Below, piece by piece: positions 32,230 to 43,126 of a DNA stretch of 53,997 nucleotides. The stretch covers positions 7,354 through 61,350 of the forward strand of contig ML976789.1 of NCBI GenBank assembly GCA_010015655.1, in the 5' to 3' direction. How positions within the stretch are numbered: position 1 is the first letter of the stretch; each line of letters starts with the position of its first letter. Origin of the DNA: Bimuria novae-zelandiae CBS 107.79 (Eukaryota > Ascomycota > Dothideomycetes > Pleosporales > Didymosphaeriaceae). A program made the position numbers and the translations under genes. The notes under the pieces were generated by a model. That model had not been told where the DNA came from and made no database searches. It saw only the letters and a program-made list of their open reading frames with translations.

Positions 32230-33106
32230 CCGTGTCCGTGCGCGTAATGCCCGGATTCGCGTAATGCCCGCGCAACACCATAAACGCTCTATTAAAAATA
32301 AGGCTGTAGAGCCACCCACGATTAATATTATCCCGAGATTTTCTTATAGAGTAGTAAGTTAATAGCTGCGATTTATTTGCACTATTTAAATCTATCTAGA
32401 AGCTTGATGTCGCGACCGCTGCGTGTAGATTTGGTTAGGGCAGCAGATGCGCCCTCTGAGGCCTCCCCAACATCTACAGCACCAACAACACGTTTTTAAC
32501 GCTTTCTGCTCTGTAGAGATGGCTGAGAGGCCTTTCTCTTACCCTTTTGGGATAGTTGTAGAGCTTTTTCTGCATCGCGGGCAGACTTTTGGGCAGCGCG
32601 CTGAGCTGCCTTTTCGGCTCTCTCCTTCTCCTTCGCCTTCTTAGCTGCCTCTCGCGTATCACGCTTTTCCTGCTACATTTTCTCCTTATATAGCTTAGCT
32701 ACCTTCTTTAGCTTTACTATCTTTGCTTTTTAAAGCTGCTGCTACTTATCCTCTTACTCCTTAATAGATTAATAAACACGTGCCTCCCTCACCTTCCTTA
32801 GTAACTATAAGATAGCCCTACTATAATACTCCTAGCGCTGTTAGAGATCTAAAGTCTTGCCCTTCTTTTTACGCTTCTTCTTAGTAAATAGTGCCTGCTT
32901 AATCCTATCTATCTCATGTTTAAGTAGCTCATTTTAGATAGATAGGTAGTGGAGCGATTGACGAATCTTCTTTGTATCTTAACTACCCTAATCCTTTACT
33001 ACTAATTATATAAGCCTATTTATCTTTCTCTAATCATGATCGCTGAGCCCTGATGAGGAGTTATTACCTAATTCTTAATCCTAGGTAAACCTATTAAGGA
33101 TAGGAT

Positions 33107-33120
33107 TAGGATCAGGTGGC
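33107..33120. repeat. 14-bp target duplication TAGGATCAGGTGGC, left copy
   Basis: Recurs at 34030-34043. The empty site in Pogo-1 (about 14640) has a single TAGGATTAGGTGGT. Confidence 0.92.
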
Positions 33121-34029
33121 TTGGTTGGTTGGTTGGTTAGTTGGTTAGTATTCATTTTCGTCTAGTTGATGGGGATTAAGTCCACCATCTCGCCTCCCGA
33201 AGGGCATATACGACGTGCTAAGCTATAGAATTATAGTACTAACGCACTACCTTAAAAAGCATTTCTTACCTACGCGGGTATTGCTACCATGTTAAGCTAT
33301 AGCTCCCCTTCCCGTTAGGGAGACTAAGCAGTGTATGTACTTTAGGGTGGATCCTTTGTGTGTGTTTAAAGGCAGTTTAGTGCTGTAAGAAGAAAGAAAA
33401 GGAAAGAGTGGATAGGTATAGAGAGCTAGTGCTCTGTTAAATCGGAGCCGTGGCTCTGCGCGAGGAGAGCCTTTGTACTAGGCTTGGCGATGCCTGTGTC
33501 GAAGGAGATAGGTGTAGTAGGAAGGCAGAGCCAGGCCTGTCCTTCTTCTTTATCCCTAAGAGTTATATAATATAAGGCCAGACTGGCTGCCTTATTTGCG
33601 TGTTATGTCAGGTTAGGGACGCTAATAGTTAGTCTTTAGAAAGCTACAGGCAGCTCTTGTCGTTATAGGTATTAAGAGCTAGTGCTCTATTAAATCGTGC
33701 CATAGCTCTTCGCATAGAGAGCCTTTGTATTTAGGCCTAGCAGGTGCCTATATCTTGTAAGAGCAAGGAGTGTCACGACTATCTCCTTGTCTTAGCTATA
33801 GTTATAGCTTTTAACTAAACGTGAAAATCTGAGTGGCGCACGGGCCATTTTAAAAAGATTTTAGCTTACTAAGGAGCTAAAAGACAAAATAGGGTAGCGC
33901 GCCTGCCACAACGCCTGTAGCTAAAAGAGGACGCTAGAAAACAGATTTACGAAGGCATTTAAGTCGTGTTTTAATAAAAAATTGATAGATATCGACCTTT
34001 CGATGACCTAGAAAAGTTAATATTTAGTG
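33121..34029 (-). mobile_element. 909-bp element with (AACC)n tail, SINE- or truncated LINE-like
   Basis: Lies between 14-bp direct duplications in Pogo-3. On the minus strand it ends in a simple repeat of AACC units (plus strand 33121-33146, TTGG repeats with two variants). A tail plus a variable-length duplication over 10 bp is the mark of target-primed retrotransposition. Inside, a block of about 80 bp (GAGCTAGTGCTCT to TGCC-T-T-TC) at 33421-33500 recurs at 33671-33752. I find no RT or endonuclease. It carries fewer RIP-type changes than its host. A related sequence occurs at 53690-53780. Confidence 0.7.
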
Positions 34030-35251
34030 TAGGATCAGGTGGCAATATGCCTGTGGCTCTAAAAGAGCTAAGGATAGTTAATTCCTTAAAGGAGGCCTTC
34101 CACGCATTCCAGAATAGGGGGAAGAAGTCGTCTTTAGTAATAGAAGCTAAGCCCTAGCTTCTATAAAGGTATCTTAATAGCTCTGCTAAGTAGGCTATTA
34201 ATAGAGGCTTAAACATCGCAACGTTAAGTGGCTAAAGCGTATAAGTTAAATAAGGAGGCAGAATAGCAAGCAGGATCTTATTCTAATTATAATAGTTAAT
34301 AAAGTCTATAGTAATATAAGATCCGTGGCCGTCTATAATTAAAAGTTAATATAATTATTAAGTCTTCTCTTTTGTACAGCGATCAAACACCTGCTTAAGC
34401 CAAGCAAGCCCGATATTATTGTTCGTCTAGCTAGAGGGTAATAAGGTGATAAAGACTTCATGATATCCTGCCTTAATATCCTCTACCTAGCTTGATTGGA
34501 TGCCCTTGTTGACAGCCTTATAGATGAGGCTTGGCGGCAGAGCTAATCCATTAGCGTAGATATATGCCAGGAGCGTGATCCATGCGCGATTGCCATCTTA
34601 GAGTAATGCCCTAACCTCCTTCTTCTCCCACATTCGTCTGCTAAATATCCTCTTTGATCTACCAACGATACCGATCAGGCAGCCTTTCTTATCCATATTA
34701 TAGATATAATAAGGATCTATATAATATTGATCCATCTTGCTGTGCAGAAGGTTGAAAAAGAGGCGATATTTATCTACTAAATTAGCTTTGTAGCAATTGC
34801 TGTCCATGCCGACTGCCTATTATAAGATAAGATAAATGCTGTGTTAGTTAATAAAGCGCGTAACCTAGCTTTCGCTGACTGGCTCCTTTGCTATCGTAGA
34901 GGCGAAGTTCTGTATCATCTCTCTAGTAGGAGGCATATGTCTCTCTGTAAGTCTTTTGATATATTGAACAAGCTCCTCCTCTTGCTGTGGGGTGAGTTTC
35001 TGCTGGTTAATGTTCTTGACCTGTCGAGGGCGCGTTACTCCCCGATGCCTTCGGCCCAACGTAGATCGCTTAAGTCCACGCCTAGTAGCCACTTCTGTAT
35101 ATGAAAAATCTTCTCCTGGCTCTCGCGATTCGATTTCATTAATCGCATCCTAATACGGATCCATATTGGTGGAGTTATCGCGTGCTGAAGTTAGGGTGTT
35201 TGGTGCTGCGCGGGCATTACGCGAATCCGGGCATTACGCGCACGGACACGG

Positions 35252-35255
35252 TATA
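35252..35255. repeat. TATA junction between Pogo-3 and Pogo-4
   Basis: ACACGG-TATA-ACGTGCACGG: two TA units, one for each neighbouring transposon. Confidence 0.88.
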
Positions 35256-35399
35256 ACGTGCACGGACAGCTCATGCCCGGAGACACCTCGTGCCCCGCCA
35301 AACACCATATCCACCACTTCAAAAGTGAGGCTACTGAGCCACGTACAATAGCTATTATCATGAGATTTTCTAGTAAAGCACTATATCGACTCTTGCGAT

Positions 35400-36314
35400 T
35401 AATTTAAACTAATTATATTTACTTAAGAGCTTAATATTGCAGCCACGTAATATAACTTTAGGTAGAGCAGTAAATAGCTTATCTTAAGCTTAAATATTAG
35501 CGTAAGCAGCGCTAGCGCGTTTCTAACGCTTATTACTTAATAAGATTACTTATAAGGCTAGTTACTTGCGTTTTTAAGCTTATTAAATAGCTTTTTTTTA
35601 GTATTAAGCTTTAACTTTACGCGCGCGTTTAGCTACTTTCTTAGCTTACTTAACCTCCCTTATCTCTTTAAGCCTCTACCTCCCTACACGCTTTTCCTTA
35701 AGCTTAACTTAACGCTATAGTTAAGCCTTCTTACGCTACTTCTTAGCCTATGCTTTTTAGAGTTTCTCCTCTGTCTTATCTCGCTCCTGTACTACTTTTT
35801 TAGCTCGAGCCTTACGTAGCTTATAAGGAGACTAGTAGATAGCGCTATCGTGATATTCCTAGCGCTATTAAAGGTTAAGAGCTTTGCCCTTCTTCCTGTG
35901 CTTCTTTTTATATTAAAGAGCCTCCTTTAAGCCCTTATTCTCATGCTTTAAAAGCTTATTCTAAATAAAGAGATAGTAAACGCTTAAATATAGCTTTCTT
36001 GCCTTATACTAATAGCTATTAGTAATAGTAGCTTAAACTAATCGATCTATCTTTCTCTAATTATAATTAGAGAGCCCTAATAATAAGCTTCTCTTAGCTT
36101 CTGGCGTGCTAGCAAATCTACGGAGGATAACGTTGGCATTTATAGGCTAGATTCTAGTAGCTTCGAAGGCCTTTAATATAAGGCTCTCCGTGAAGGAGGA
36201 TATCTAGGCGCTCTAGAAGAGTAGGAAGAAGTCTCCTTTCTTAATTAGAATAAGACCTTAAGCCTTATAGAGATAGTTAGTAAGCTCGTTAGAGTAAGCT
36301 TAAGAGAGAGGCTT
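35400..36314 (-). pseudogene. Pogo-4 transposase, C-terminal part
   Basis: Minus-strand relic of the Lys/Arg/Ala-rich tail (about 35520-35830) and of the region after the DDE core, collinear with Pogo-1 13920-14830. The FFPLF-type block near 36205-36225 and LILIKKGD near 36230-36250 align with the same positions in Pogo-1 and Pogo-3. Strongly RIP-mutated. It is cut at GGCTT (36310-36314) by Gypsy-C, and the catalytic half lies at 43127-44077. Confidence 0.75.
36310..36314. repeat. Target-site duplication GGCTT, left copy (Gypsy-C)
   Basis: GGCTT at 36310-36314 and 43122-43126 borders Gypsy-C. Confidence 0.9.
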
Positions 36315-36770
36315 TGTTAAGTCCCCAAAAGGATAGCTAATCCCTAAGGGGTTAGGGTTGGTTCTCGGGCAGGAATACTGGTAGGACGGGAGAGGTTGTA
36401 GTGATAGCTTGCGCTTGTTACTAGGGCGTTAGTATTAAAGGTGTGTATAGCACAATTAAATCAACAAGGTTGCTTACTCAGATCCAAACGATAGATTGAT
36501 AAACAAGATTAAACACGAATGTCATAAGGGCATTCGTGTGGGTTTATATACAAGAGGATTTCTGTACCATCCATTGTTTTGTTGCCATCCATGGCTGGTA
36601 CTGCCATCTATGGCTGGTACTGCCATCCATGGCTGGTACTGCCATCCATGGCTGGTACAGCCTTGGCTGGATGGTACATCACGTGACCTCGGTTGCGCAA
36701 CCCCACCAAGTGTCACCCCCGCTGAGGGCCCGTTAGTCCTCCGCGTCCCATACATGTTCAGATCCTAACA
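36315..36770 (-). repeat. Gypsy-C 3' LTR (456 bp)
   Basis: TGTTAAGTCC to GATCCTAACA. It contains a minisatellite of about 19-bp units (CCATCCATGGCTGGTACTG, about 36575-36660) with at least four units, and TCACGTGA near 36669. Confidence 0.92.
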
Positions 36771-36788
36771 TCACCTCCCCTCTTCCAG
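36771..36788 (-). promoter_or_regulatory. Gypsy-C polypurine tract
   Basis: Minus-strand purine run ending at the LTR edge, as in Gypsy-B (19973-19990). Confidence 0.8.
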
Positions 36789-36844
36789 ATAGCGTCCTCG
36801 GTATCCTCGTTCCGCGCCCCCTGGCTGCAGATACAGTCGTCGCA

Positions 36845-36852
36845 TATAAATA
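36845..36852 (+). promoter_or_regulatory. TATA-like box upstream of antisense frame in Gypsy-C
   Basis: TATAAATA, 49 bases before the ATG at 36902, same spacing as in Gypsy-B. Confidence 0.5.
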
Positions 36853-36901
36853 CTCGCGTGAGTCGCTGTTTTCGCGTTCTGGTCTTAATGCCTTCCTAAC
36901 T

Positions 36902-37498
36902 ATGCCTAAGGATTCTAAGCCCCGCAAAGCGCGCGCGCCTCGCAAAAAGACTTCGACCTAAGAGCGGCGTGATCGCATTCGTCGTGTTAAAGGAAGTAGT
37001 AGGGAGATGCCTTTCCGCTGCAACCGCTACAAAAAGCTAAACATTTGTTGTTTCGTGGATACTGCGTCTAGTCGTTGTGCTAGTTGTATCGCTGCAAGGA
37101 GCGAGTGTGAGCTGTTTGTTCCTAAAGAGGAGTAGGAGAAGGTAGAAGATAAAGAGCGTAAAAAGCGGCTAGAGTTAGCTTGCGTTAAGGAAGAACTTAC
37201 TTGGCGTAAGCGCGAGTTATTAGAGATTAAGAGTTATAAGAGGTTATTCGCGCGTCGGGATAAGCAGTTGCTAGATACTTAGGATAAGATATAAGAGACG
37301 GAGAGCTTGAGTGCGGACGCTCCGTTCTAAGACGATTTCCTCGCTAATCCAGGCTGGTTATAGGCCAACAATCTCCTTCCTAATCTACTAATAGATCTTC
37401 TTCTTAACGAGTTCCTATCTAGTTTTCCTTTAATCGTTCCGGGTTCCTTCTCGTGGTCTAACGATAGTATTATGCTAACATTTAGTAATAGTTGTTAA
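36902..37498 (+). pseudogene. Antisense accessory frame of Gypsy-C: Zn2Cys6-like plus coiled coil
   Basis: Same place and strand as the frame at 20103 in Gypsy-B, and exactly the same length (597 nt to the terminal TAA at 37496-37498) although small length changes occur inside both copies. It has more RIP-type stops, for example CAA to TAA near 36959. The Cys pattern reads C-X2-[Y]-X6-C-X8-C-X2-C-X6-C: the second Cys has become Tyr (TGC to TAC), while the fifth, lost in Gypsy-B, is intact. The two copies together therefore show all six cluster cysteines. The charged coiled-coil-like stretch and the Asn/Leu/Asp/Ser tail (NNLLPN, FSWSN) are shared. Confidence 0.7.
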
Positions 37499-37499
37499 G

Positions 37500-40400
37500 G
37501 TTTGCTTCTAGTTCCTATATGTCTTCTAAGTGTAGATATCTTTTCCACTTAATTAAGTAGGTTTGTAACTAATCTATATATTATAGTATCTTTTTAACTT
37601 CGAATTCGGTTTCCTCCTCTGGTTAGTAATAGAAGGTGGTTTTAACTAGTGTTTCAGAGTCTGCTAGTTCCAATCGGTCTATGTAGAATACTAGGTGTAT
37701 TTTGGCGTCTGGTGGTAATTCCAATTAGTAGTTAACCGGTGATACTTGTTCGGAAATAAAAAATAGTCTAACCTTAATATAATCTAGTTTCTTATGCTTT
37801 TTCTTCTAGGTTTAAAGATTTTTCGTAAGTAGATATGCTTTATCCCCCTTCTTTAGCTAAGGTGCCGTTTTTCTTTTTTAGTTTATATAAGAAATACTTT
37901 ACTATTAAGCTTTCTCGAGGTTCTCTCGGAGTTATTAATATATTTCTTTTATTTTTGTAGCCGTATTAATAGCTTCTTCCGTTCTAATAGTAGTAGGAAA
38001 TGTTTAATTAAAGAGATGTAGATATCTTCCGTAGTTCGCATAGAATAGTGTATATCTAGTTACTACTAATATCTTGTTGTTATATGCTAATTATGCCATT
38101 AGTAATAGGGAAATCTAGTTATTTTTTTAGTTATTGCAGTAGATGCGTAGGTACGTTTCTATTATTTAATTTGTACGTTTTGTTTGTCCATCCGTCTATG
38201 GGTGGTAGGCTATTAATAGTTTTCGTTTTGTTCTAATAAGTGCCGTGAGTGTTGTCTAGTAGTTTAAAGTAAAGAGTTTGTCTCTATCGCTAATAATTGT
38301 CTTAGGGATGCTATGATGTCGTATAAGTCGATCTAAGATAAGGAACGCTAGTTCCGTTACTATTATTGCCTTTTTACATAATAGTAATTCTACGTATTTG
38401 GTAAATCTGCATACGATTACCAGTATTACGTCGTAACTTACTCCGTTTGTGGGATCTTTCGACTTTGGCAATCCTGTGACAAAGTCTATTGCGATGTCTT
38501 CCTAAGGTACTATAAGTATCTAGATAGCTTATATTTCTCCATACTTAAGATGTGTTGCGTGTTTATTGCGTTAGCATTCTATATATTTGCGTATATAGGT
38601 TGCTACTACTTCCTTAATTCTTTTAAAGCTATAGTTCCTCTGAATCAGTTCCACTGTCTTTTTAATTCCAGGGTGTCCGTATATAGGGTTGTCGTGGTAT
38701 TGTCGTATAACCTTTATCTGTTGTTCCTTCGGTACTTCTCGTGTGAGTATAAGGAGTTAATTAAGTTCTACTATAGGTTCTAAAGAACTATTAGGTTTTT
38801 ATTTTAGTATTGCGGAGTAGGTTTTAACTTTATCTCCTATAAGATTGTATTGTTAGCTAAGTGCGTCTGCTCGTCCATTTTCTTTGCTAGGTGTATATAT
38901 AATCTTGAATTTGTATTGTCTAAGCGTTTCTAACTATCTTGCCTGCCTTAGTGTAAGTTCCTTCGTGGTCGTGAAGCGTGTGAGGTTCTTATAGTCCGTA
39001 AAGATCTTAAGTGTAGAGTAGCTAAGAGCGTAGATTCTCTAGTGTTTTAGTATTTTAATAATTACGTATAGTTCCTTGTCGTGTACGTTATATCGTGCTT
39101 CCGTGTCGGTAAACTTGCATAAGTAATATGCAATAGGGTGCTATTTACTATCTTTTTCTTATTTCGCGCAGGCGCCTATTGCGAGGTCGCTTGCGTCCGT
39201 TTCAATTCGTAGTGGTTTTTTATCCCTAAAGTGGATGAGTACTGGTGGCATAATACATGCGGTTTTTAAGAGTTGGAACGACATTCCACACTCTGTAGTC
39301 TATGCAAATAGTGTGTCTTTTCTTATAAGGTTTATAAGTGGTATCGTGATCTTTGCGTAATTCTTAATAAATTGTTAATTAAATCCACAGAATCCTAAGA
39401 ATTCTTAGATATTTTTCGCTATCTTTAGTATTAGCTAGTTCTTAATATATTTAATCTTATTAGGTGCGACTTTAATTCTTTCTGTGCTAATAACGTATCC
39501 TAGGAATTTAAGTCGTGTTACGTGCTACTTACACTTCTTTAGTTTAATCCTAAGGTATGTCTTGTCTAGTGCTGTTAACACTGTCTGTACATACGGAACA
39601 TAATCTGAATTGTTTTTAGAGTAAACGAGTATATTATCTATATATGCGATAACGAATATGTCTAAGTAGTTACGGAGTACGTAATTAATTAGTGCTTGGA
39701 AGTTTGCCAGTGCGTTAGTGAGTCTAAAAGGTATAACTATGTATTTAAATAGTCTATAGCGTAACCTAAACGCTGTCTTCCACTCGTCACCTTTTTTAAT
39801 TTGTATAAGGTGGTATCTATCTCGTAAGTCTATTAGTGTAAAGCGTTTGGCTCTTGAGAGTTAGTCTCTTAATTCTAAGATATTTAGTAGTAGGTATCGA
39901 TTTTTAATCGTCATGTCGTTAATCTTTTAATAGTTAATATATAGTCGTGGTGTGCCGTCTTTCTTTATAATAAATATAAAAGGGCTGGCTGCTAGTGACT
40001 TTAATGGTCATATATATCCTTTCGCGAGATTTGTCTCGATGAATTCCTTTTCTTGCTAGAGTTCTTTTCTAGTCTTGCTATATAGTAGTCCAAAGGGTGG
40101 CGTTTTCCCTTCTACTAGGTCTATCGCTAGATCCTAGGGCTAATGTTCTGGAAGGTTTGCTTTTCCCTCTCTCTCGGTGAACATATGATTCCATGCTCGA
40201 TAGCACTCTGGAATTTCATGGTTTGTGCTTTCCTCTATCTTCTTGCGCTCTGTGACCTGGTGGTTCCTGCCAGCGTCTGCTAAGGGTTTCTTCCGTTTTT
40301 CGACTGTCCGTCGCAAGACTATAGTGTTGATAGCTCTCTTATCTACTATTATGCTCTATTAATACGTAGGCTTTGCTTATAATGCATAGTTACAGCGCTT

Positions 40401-41700
40401 AAAAGATAGCTTTTTTCTCTCTTAATTAATTATAGGATTATGCTTCCTTAACTAGGGTAGTCCTAAAATCACGTCGTGATTAGCTTCCTTAATAATATTA
40501 AGGGTAATTAATTCCTGGTGTCTATAGATCGTGAGGGTAGTTTTAACCTCGTATTTAATTATTACTTTACCAGGCATTAGTTATCTATTCGCGACATAGA
40601 TAGCATAGGGTATAGCCTTCTTACGCTTATAGAGTCCTGCTCTATTAAGTGCTTTTCTTAACACATAGCTTTCCTGTGCTCCTGAGTCTAGCATGGCTTT
40701 TATCTATGTTTCTTTAAGCTGTACTAGTAGCTTAATTAATGCTTAACTATTTATGGCATTTAGTTCTCTAAAGGCGTCTTCCCTCCTAAGCCTAGGTCTA
40801 AAAAAGATATCTTTTCTATAGGTGGCTTTGCGGGATTAAGGTGTCCTTCCTTCTTCTTCTCCTAAGGCTACTGCTAGCCCTTTTCTAGAAGAGCTTTACT
40901 GTCCTCTTCCTTCGTTACCGTTTTAATCCTAAGGGTCGTGGTCCCTTTTAGTATATGATTAAACCCATGCTTTCCTTTTTTCTCTTTATGTTCCTTATAA
41001 TTAGGGTGTAAGCATGTTTGCCATTTGTTAGATGCGCATTTTCTATTAACTAATAGTAATATTGCTTAGTTTAGCGCTTAGTTAAGGTGTAAAAAGTATT
41101 GCTTTTCACGTTTATCCTAGAGGTGAATGTTATAATAGGTAATAGGGTAGTCAAACCACTCCTATCTACATTATTAGTACGTTCGGGGAAAGTAGCTATA
41201 TTCCTTAGCTTGGTAATAAATAGTATATTAATCTTCTCTGTAAAGGGTCTATCGTATGGTCTTATGCGTAGGGTTACGGTGGTCCAGGTTATACTGTGGT
41301 TCGTAGTTCGGTCTTTTGTTTGGGTATTTCTTCTTAGGGTCTTCGTGGGCGTAGCGGTGATCTGCCATTTCTCTTACTACTTTACTAACCAGGTCGGGTT
41401 AGTAAGCATGAAAAAATGCTTCTGCATAGTCTTGTTGTTCTATCGCCGTAAACCTAAAGTCTCCTTCTCGAGGTTAGTGTTTTTTTAAGAAGTTGAAAAC
41501 ATTCGTCGTCTTGCTAGTAACAGGTTTGTTCTAGCTAGGGTAAGGTGTAGGAGATCGAGGCATTAGCTCTATCTCTTCCTTATCTAAACCTTTGTATGCA
41601 TCCTCGTAGAGTCGCGAGTTAGGCGAGTCTAATCGCTCTAAGTCCTTATTTAGGATATTAGATTGCTTAATAGAGGGTATTACCTGCTATTCTTCGTCGG
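37500..41700 (-). pseudogene. Gypsy-C pol: protease, RT, RNase H, integrase, chromodomain
   Basis: Minus strand, uninterrupted but full of RIP stops. Protease about 40730-40420. RT about 40330-39400, with the palm box at 39633-39644 reading Tyr-Ile-Asp-Asn, so a catalytic Asp is lost by G-to-A. RNase H about 39300-38850. Integrase about 38600-37900, including an open stretch at 38256-38471 with VIVCRFTKYVELLLC and KTIISDRDKLFTLNY. The chromodomain lies about 37640-37500. It is the full-length guide for interpreting the split pol of Gypsy-B. Confidence 0.88.
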
Positions 41701-41739
41701 TTACTTCTGTGTTATTAATAGTAAGTACGTTTAACTGTT

Positions 41740-42666
41740 TAATAACCTTATTCTTAGATCTACAGTTCCTGGCGATGTGGCCTGGTTTGCCACATATAAA
41801 GCATTTACGCGTCTCGGTCCCCTATCGTCGGGTTCTATCTAAGATACGTTAGTTAGGCTTTTAGAAGCCTATAGCCTTTCCTGTTCCCTTTTCCAGGTTA
41901 TTAAACTGGATATCTTCTATAGGTTAGGGTCTGTAGTAGTTGCGTTGCTGGCGTCGAGGTGTTTTCGGCGGCGCTCTATAGACTACAGGTGCCTGTCGTC
42001 CAAAACTAACGTTCCTCGGGTTCTTGCGTAGCTCTTCTTGCAATGCAAACCATTCCCTATTAATACGGATAGTCTCTTCGTACAGTTCTTCTAAGGTCTC
42101 TATTTTTACACTACTACGCAGGAGTTCTTCGCGCATATTACGTTTAAAGCCTTGTTTATACATCGTTTTAAGAGATTTATCCTCCCAGTCAAGTTACACG
42201 GCGTACTTATAGAATTTAGCTACATACTTGGCTACGAATTGTTGCTATTAAATTATCTAGATCGCTTACTTAGCGATAGCGGTTTTATTAGCAATTCTAA
42301 ACATCTATTAGAGGCATTTCTTAAAGTTGGCGTAGTCCTTAATAATGTTAATAGCATCTTTGTTACGGTTAATATAGTCTTTATCCTCGTTATCGTGATC
42401 TATGTCCAAATACTTAACTAAGTAGGGACGGATCTATTCTTCAGCGCTTCCTCGTATATAAGTCGCTGCGAAGATAACCTTCTTCTTGTCTTTAAAGTCT
42501 TAGTTCTAGTCGAAGAAGTAGAGGTCTAGCTGTAAGAGCTAGGTATTAAGGAGGGTATAATTACTATTATACAAGTTAGGTTTGTGCGCCTTGTTCTTGC
42601 CATCCCTTATAGGGGTGATATAGTTGTCCGAAGCTATAGAAGAGTTAGGGGTCCTATTAGTATTTA
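41740..42666 (-). pseudogene. Gypsy-C gag, degraded; zinc knuckle intact
   Basis: Minus strand. The start codon aligned with Gypsy-B has become ATA near 42666. An open stretch at 41924-42163 reads GFKRNMREELLRSSVKIE then EWFALQEELRKN. The zinc knuckle C-F-I-C-G-K-P-G-H-I-A-R-N-C is complete at about 41769-41812 (C-X2-C-X4-H-X4-C), whereas Gypsy-B has lost two Cys. Gag would package the element RNA. It is nonfunctional because of the lost start and other stops. Confidence 0.82.
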
Positions 42667-42684
42667 TGTTAAGGGTGTTTAAAA

Positions 42685-43121
42685 TGTTAAGTCCCTAAAA
42701 GAATAGCTAATCCCTAAGGGGTTAGGGTTAGTTCTTGGGCAGGAATACTAGTAGGACGGGAGAGGTTGTAGTAATAGCTTGCGCTTATTACTAGGGCGTT
42801 AGTATTAAAGGTGTGTACAGTATAATTAAATTAACAAGGTTGCTTACTTAGATCTAAACGATAGATTGATAAATAAGATTAAACACGAATGTCATAAGGG
42901 CATTCGTGTGGGTTTATATACAAGAGGATTTCTGTACCATCCATTGTTTTGTTGCCATCTATGGCTGGTACTGCCATCCATGGCTGGTACTGCCATCCAT
43001 GGCTGGTACAGCCTTGGCTGGATAGTACATCACGTGACCTCGGTTGCGCAACCCCACCAAGTGTCACCCCCGCTGAGGGCCCGTTGGTCCTCCGCGTCCC
43101 ATACATGTTCAGATCCTAACA
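42685..43121 (-). repeat. Gypsy-C 5' LTR (437 bp)
   Basis: Matches the 3' LTR at 36315 but has one minisatellite unit fewer, which explains the 19-bp length difference. GGCTT follows at 43122. Confidence 0.92.
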
Positions 43122-43126
43122 GGCTT

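Larger units (their letters stand above)
32395..35164 (-). pseudogene. Pogo-3 transposase, degraded and interrupted
   Basis: Start ATG at 35164-35162 on the minus strand (MDPY, then INEIES). Helix-turn-helix region: an open stretch at 34865-35092 reads basic residues, then PPTREMIQNFASTIAKEPVS. First catalytic Asp in YIYNMDKKGCLIGI near 34670-34705. LLIIDGHGS near 34320-34345 supplies the second. The frame is cut by the tailed element at 33121-34029. The C-terminal Lys/Arg/Ala-rich tail lies at 32470-32700. It is closely related to the Pogo-1 protein and is inactive through stops and the insertion. Confidence 0.85.
32230..35251 (-). mobile_element. Pogo-3: Fot1/pogo-like transposon with a 909-bp insertion
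   Basis: Inverted ends CCGTGTCCGTGCGCGTAATG (left) and CATTACGCGCACGGACACGG (right). TA flanks at 32228-32229 and 35252-35253. The terminal repeats hold CGCGTAATGCCCG twice with a 4-base spacer. After removing the tailed insertion and one 14-bp duplication it is about 2.1 kb, nearly collinear with Pogo-1. Confidence 0.9.
36315..43121 (-). mobile_element. Gypsy-C LTR retrotransposon (minus), 6.8 kb
   Basis: The uninterrupted relative of Gypsy-B, same orientation and gene order. The 3' LTR is at 36315-36770 and the 5' LTR at 42685-43121, with a GGCTT duplication. The internal regions of the two align base for base through most of pol, with transitions scattered in both. LTRs share both ends with Gypsy-B but carry a different minisatellite. 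Confidence 0.93.

Noticed and set aside
36496..36768. Frames within the Gypsy-C LTR (also 42866-43132 and 31653-31856)
   Set aside because: They read through the palindromic minisatellite in the LTR. The repeated HGWY-like peptides are an artefact of the tandem units.
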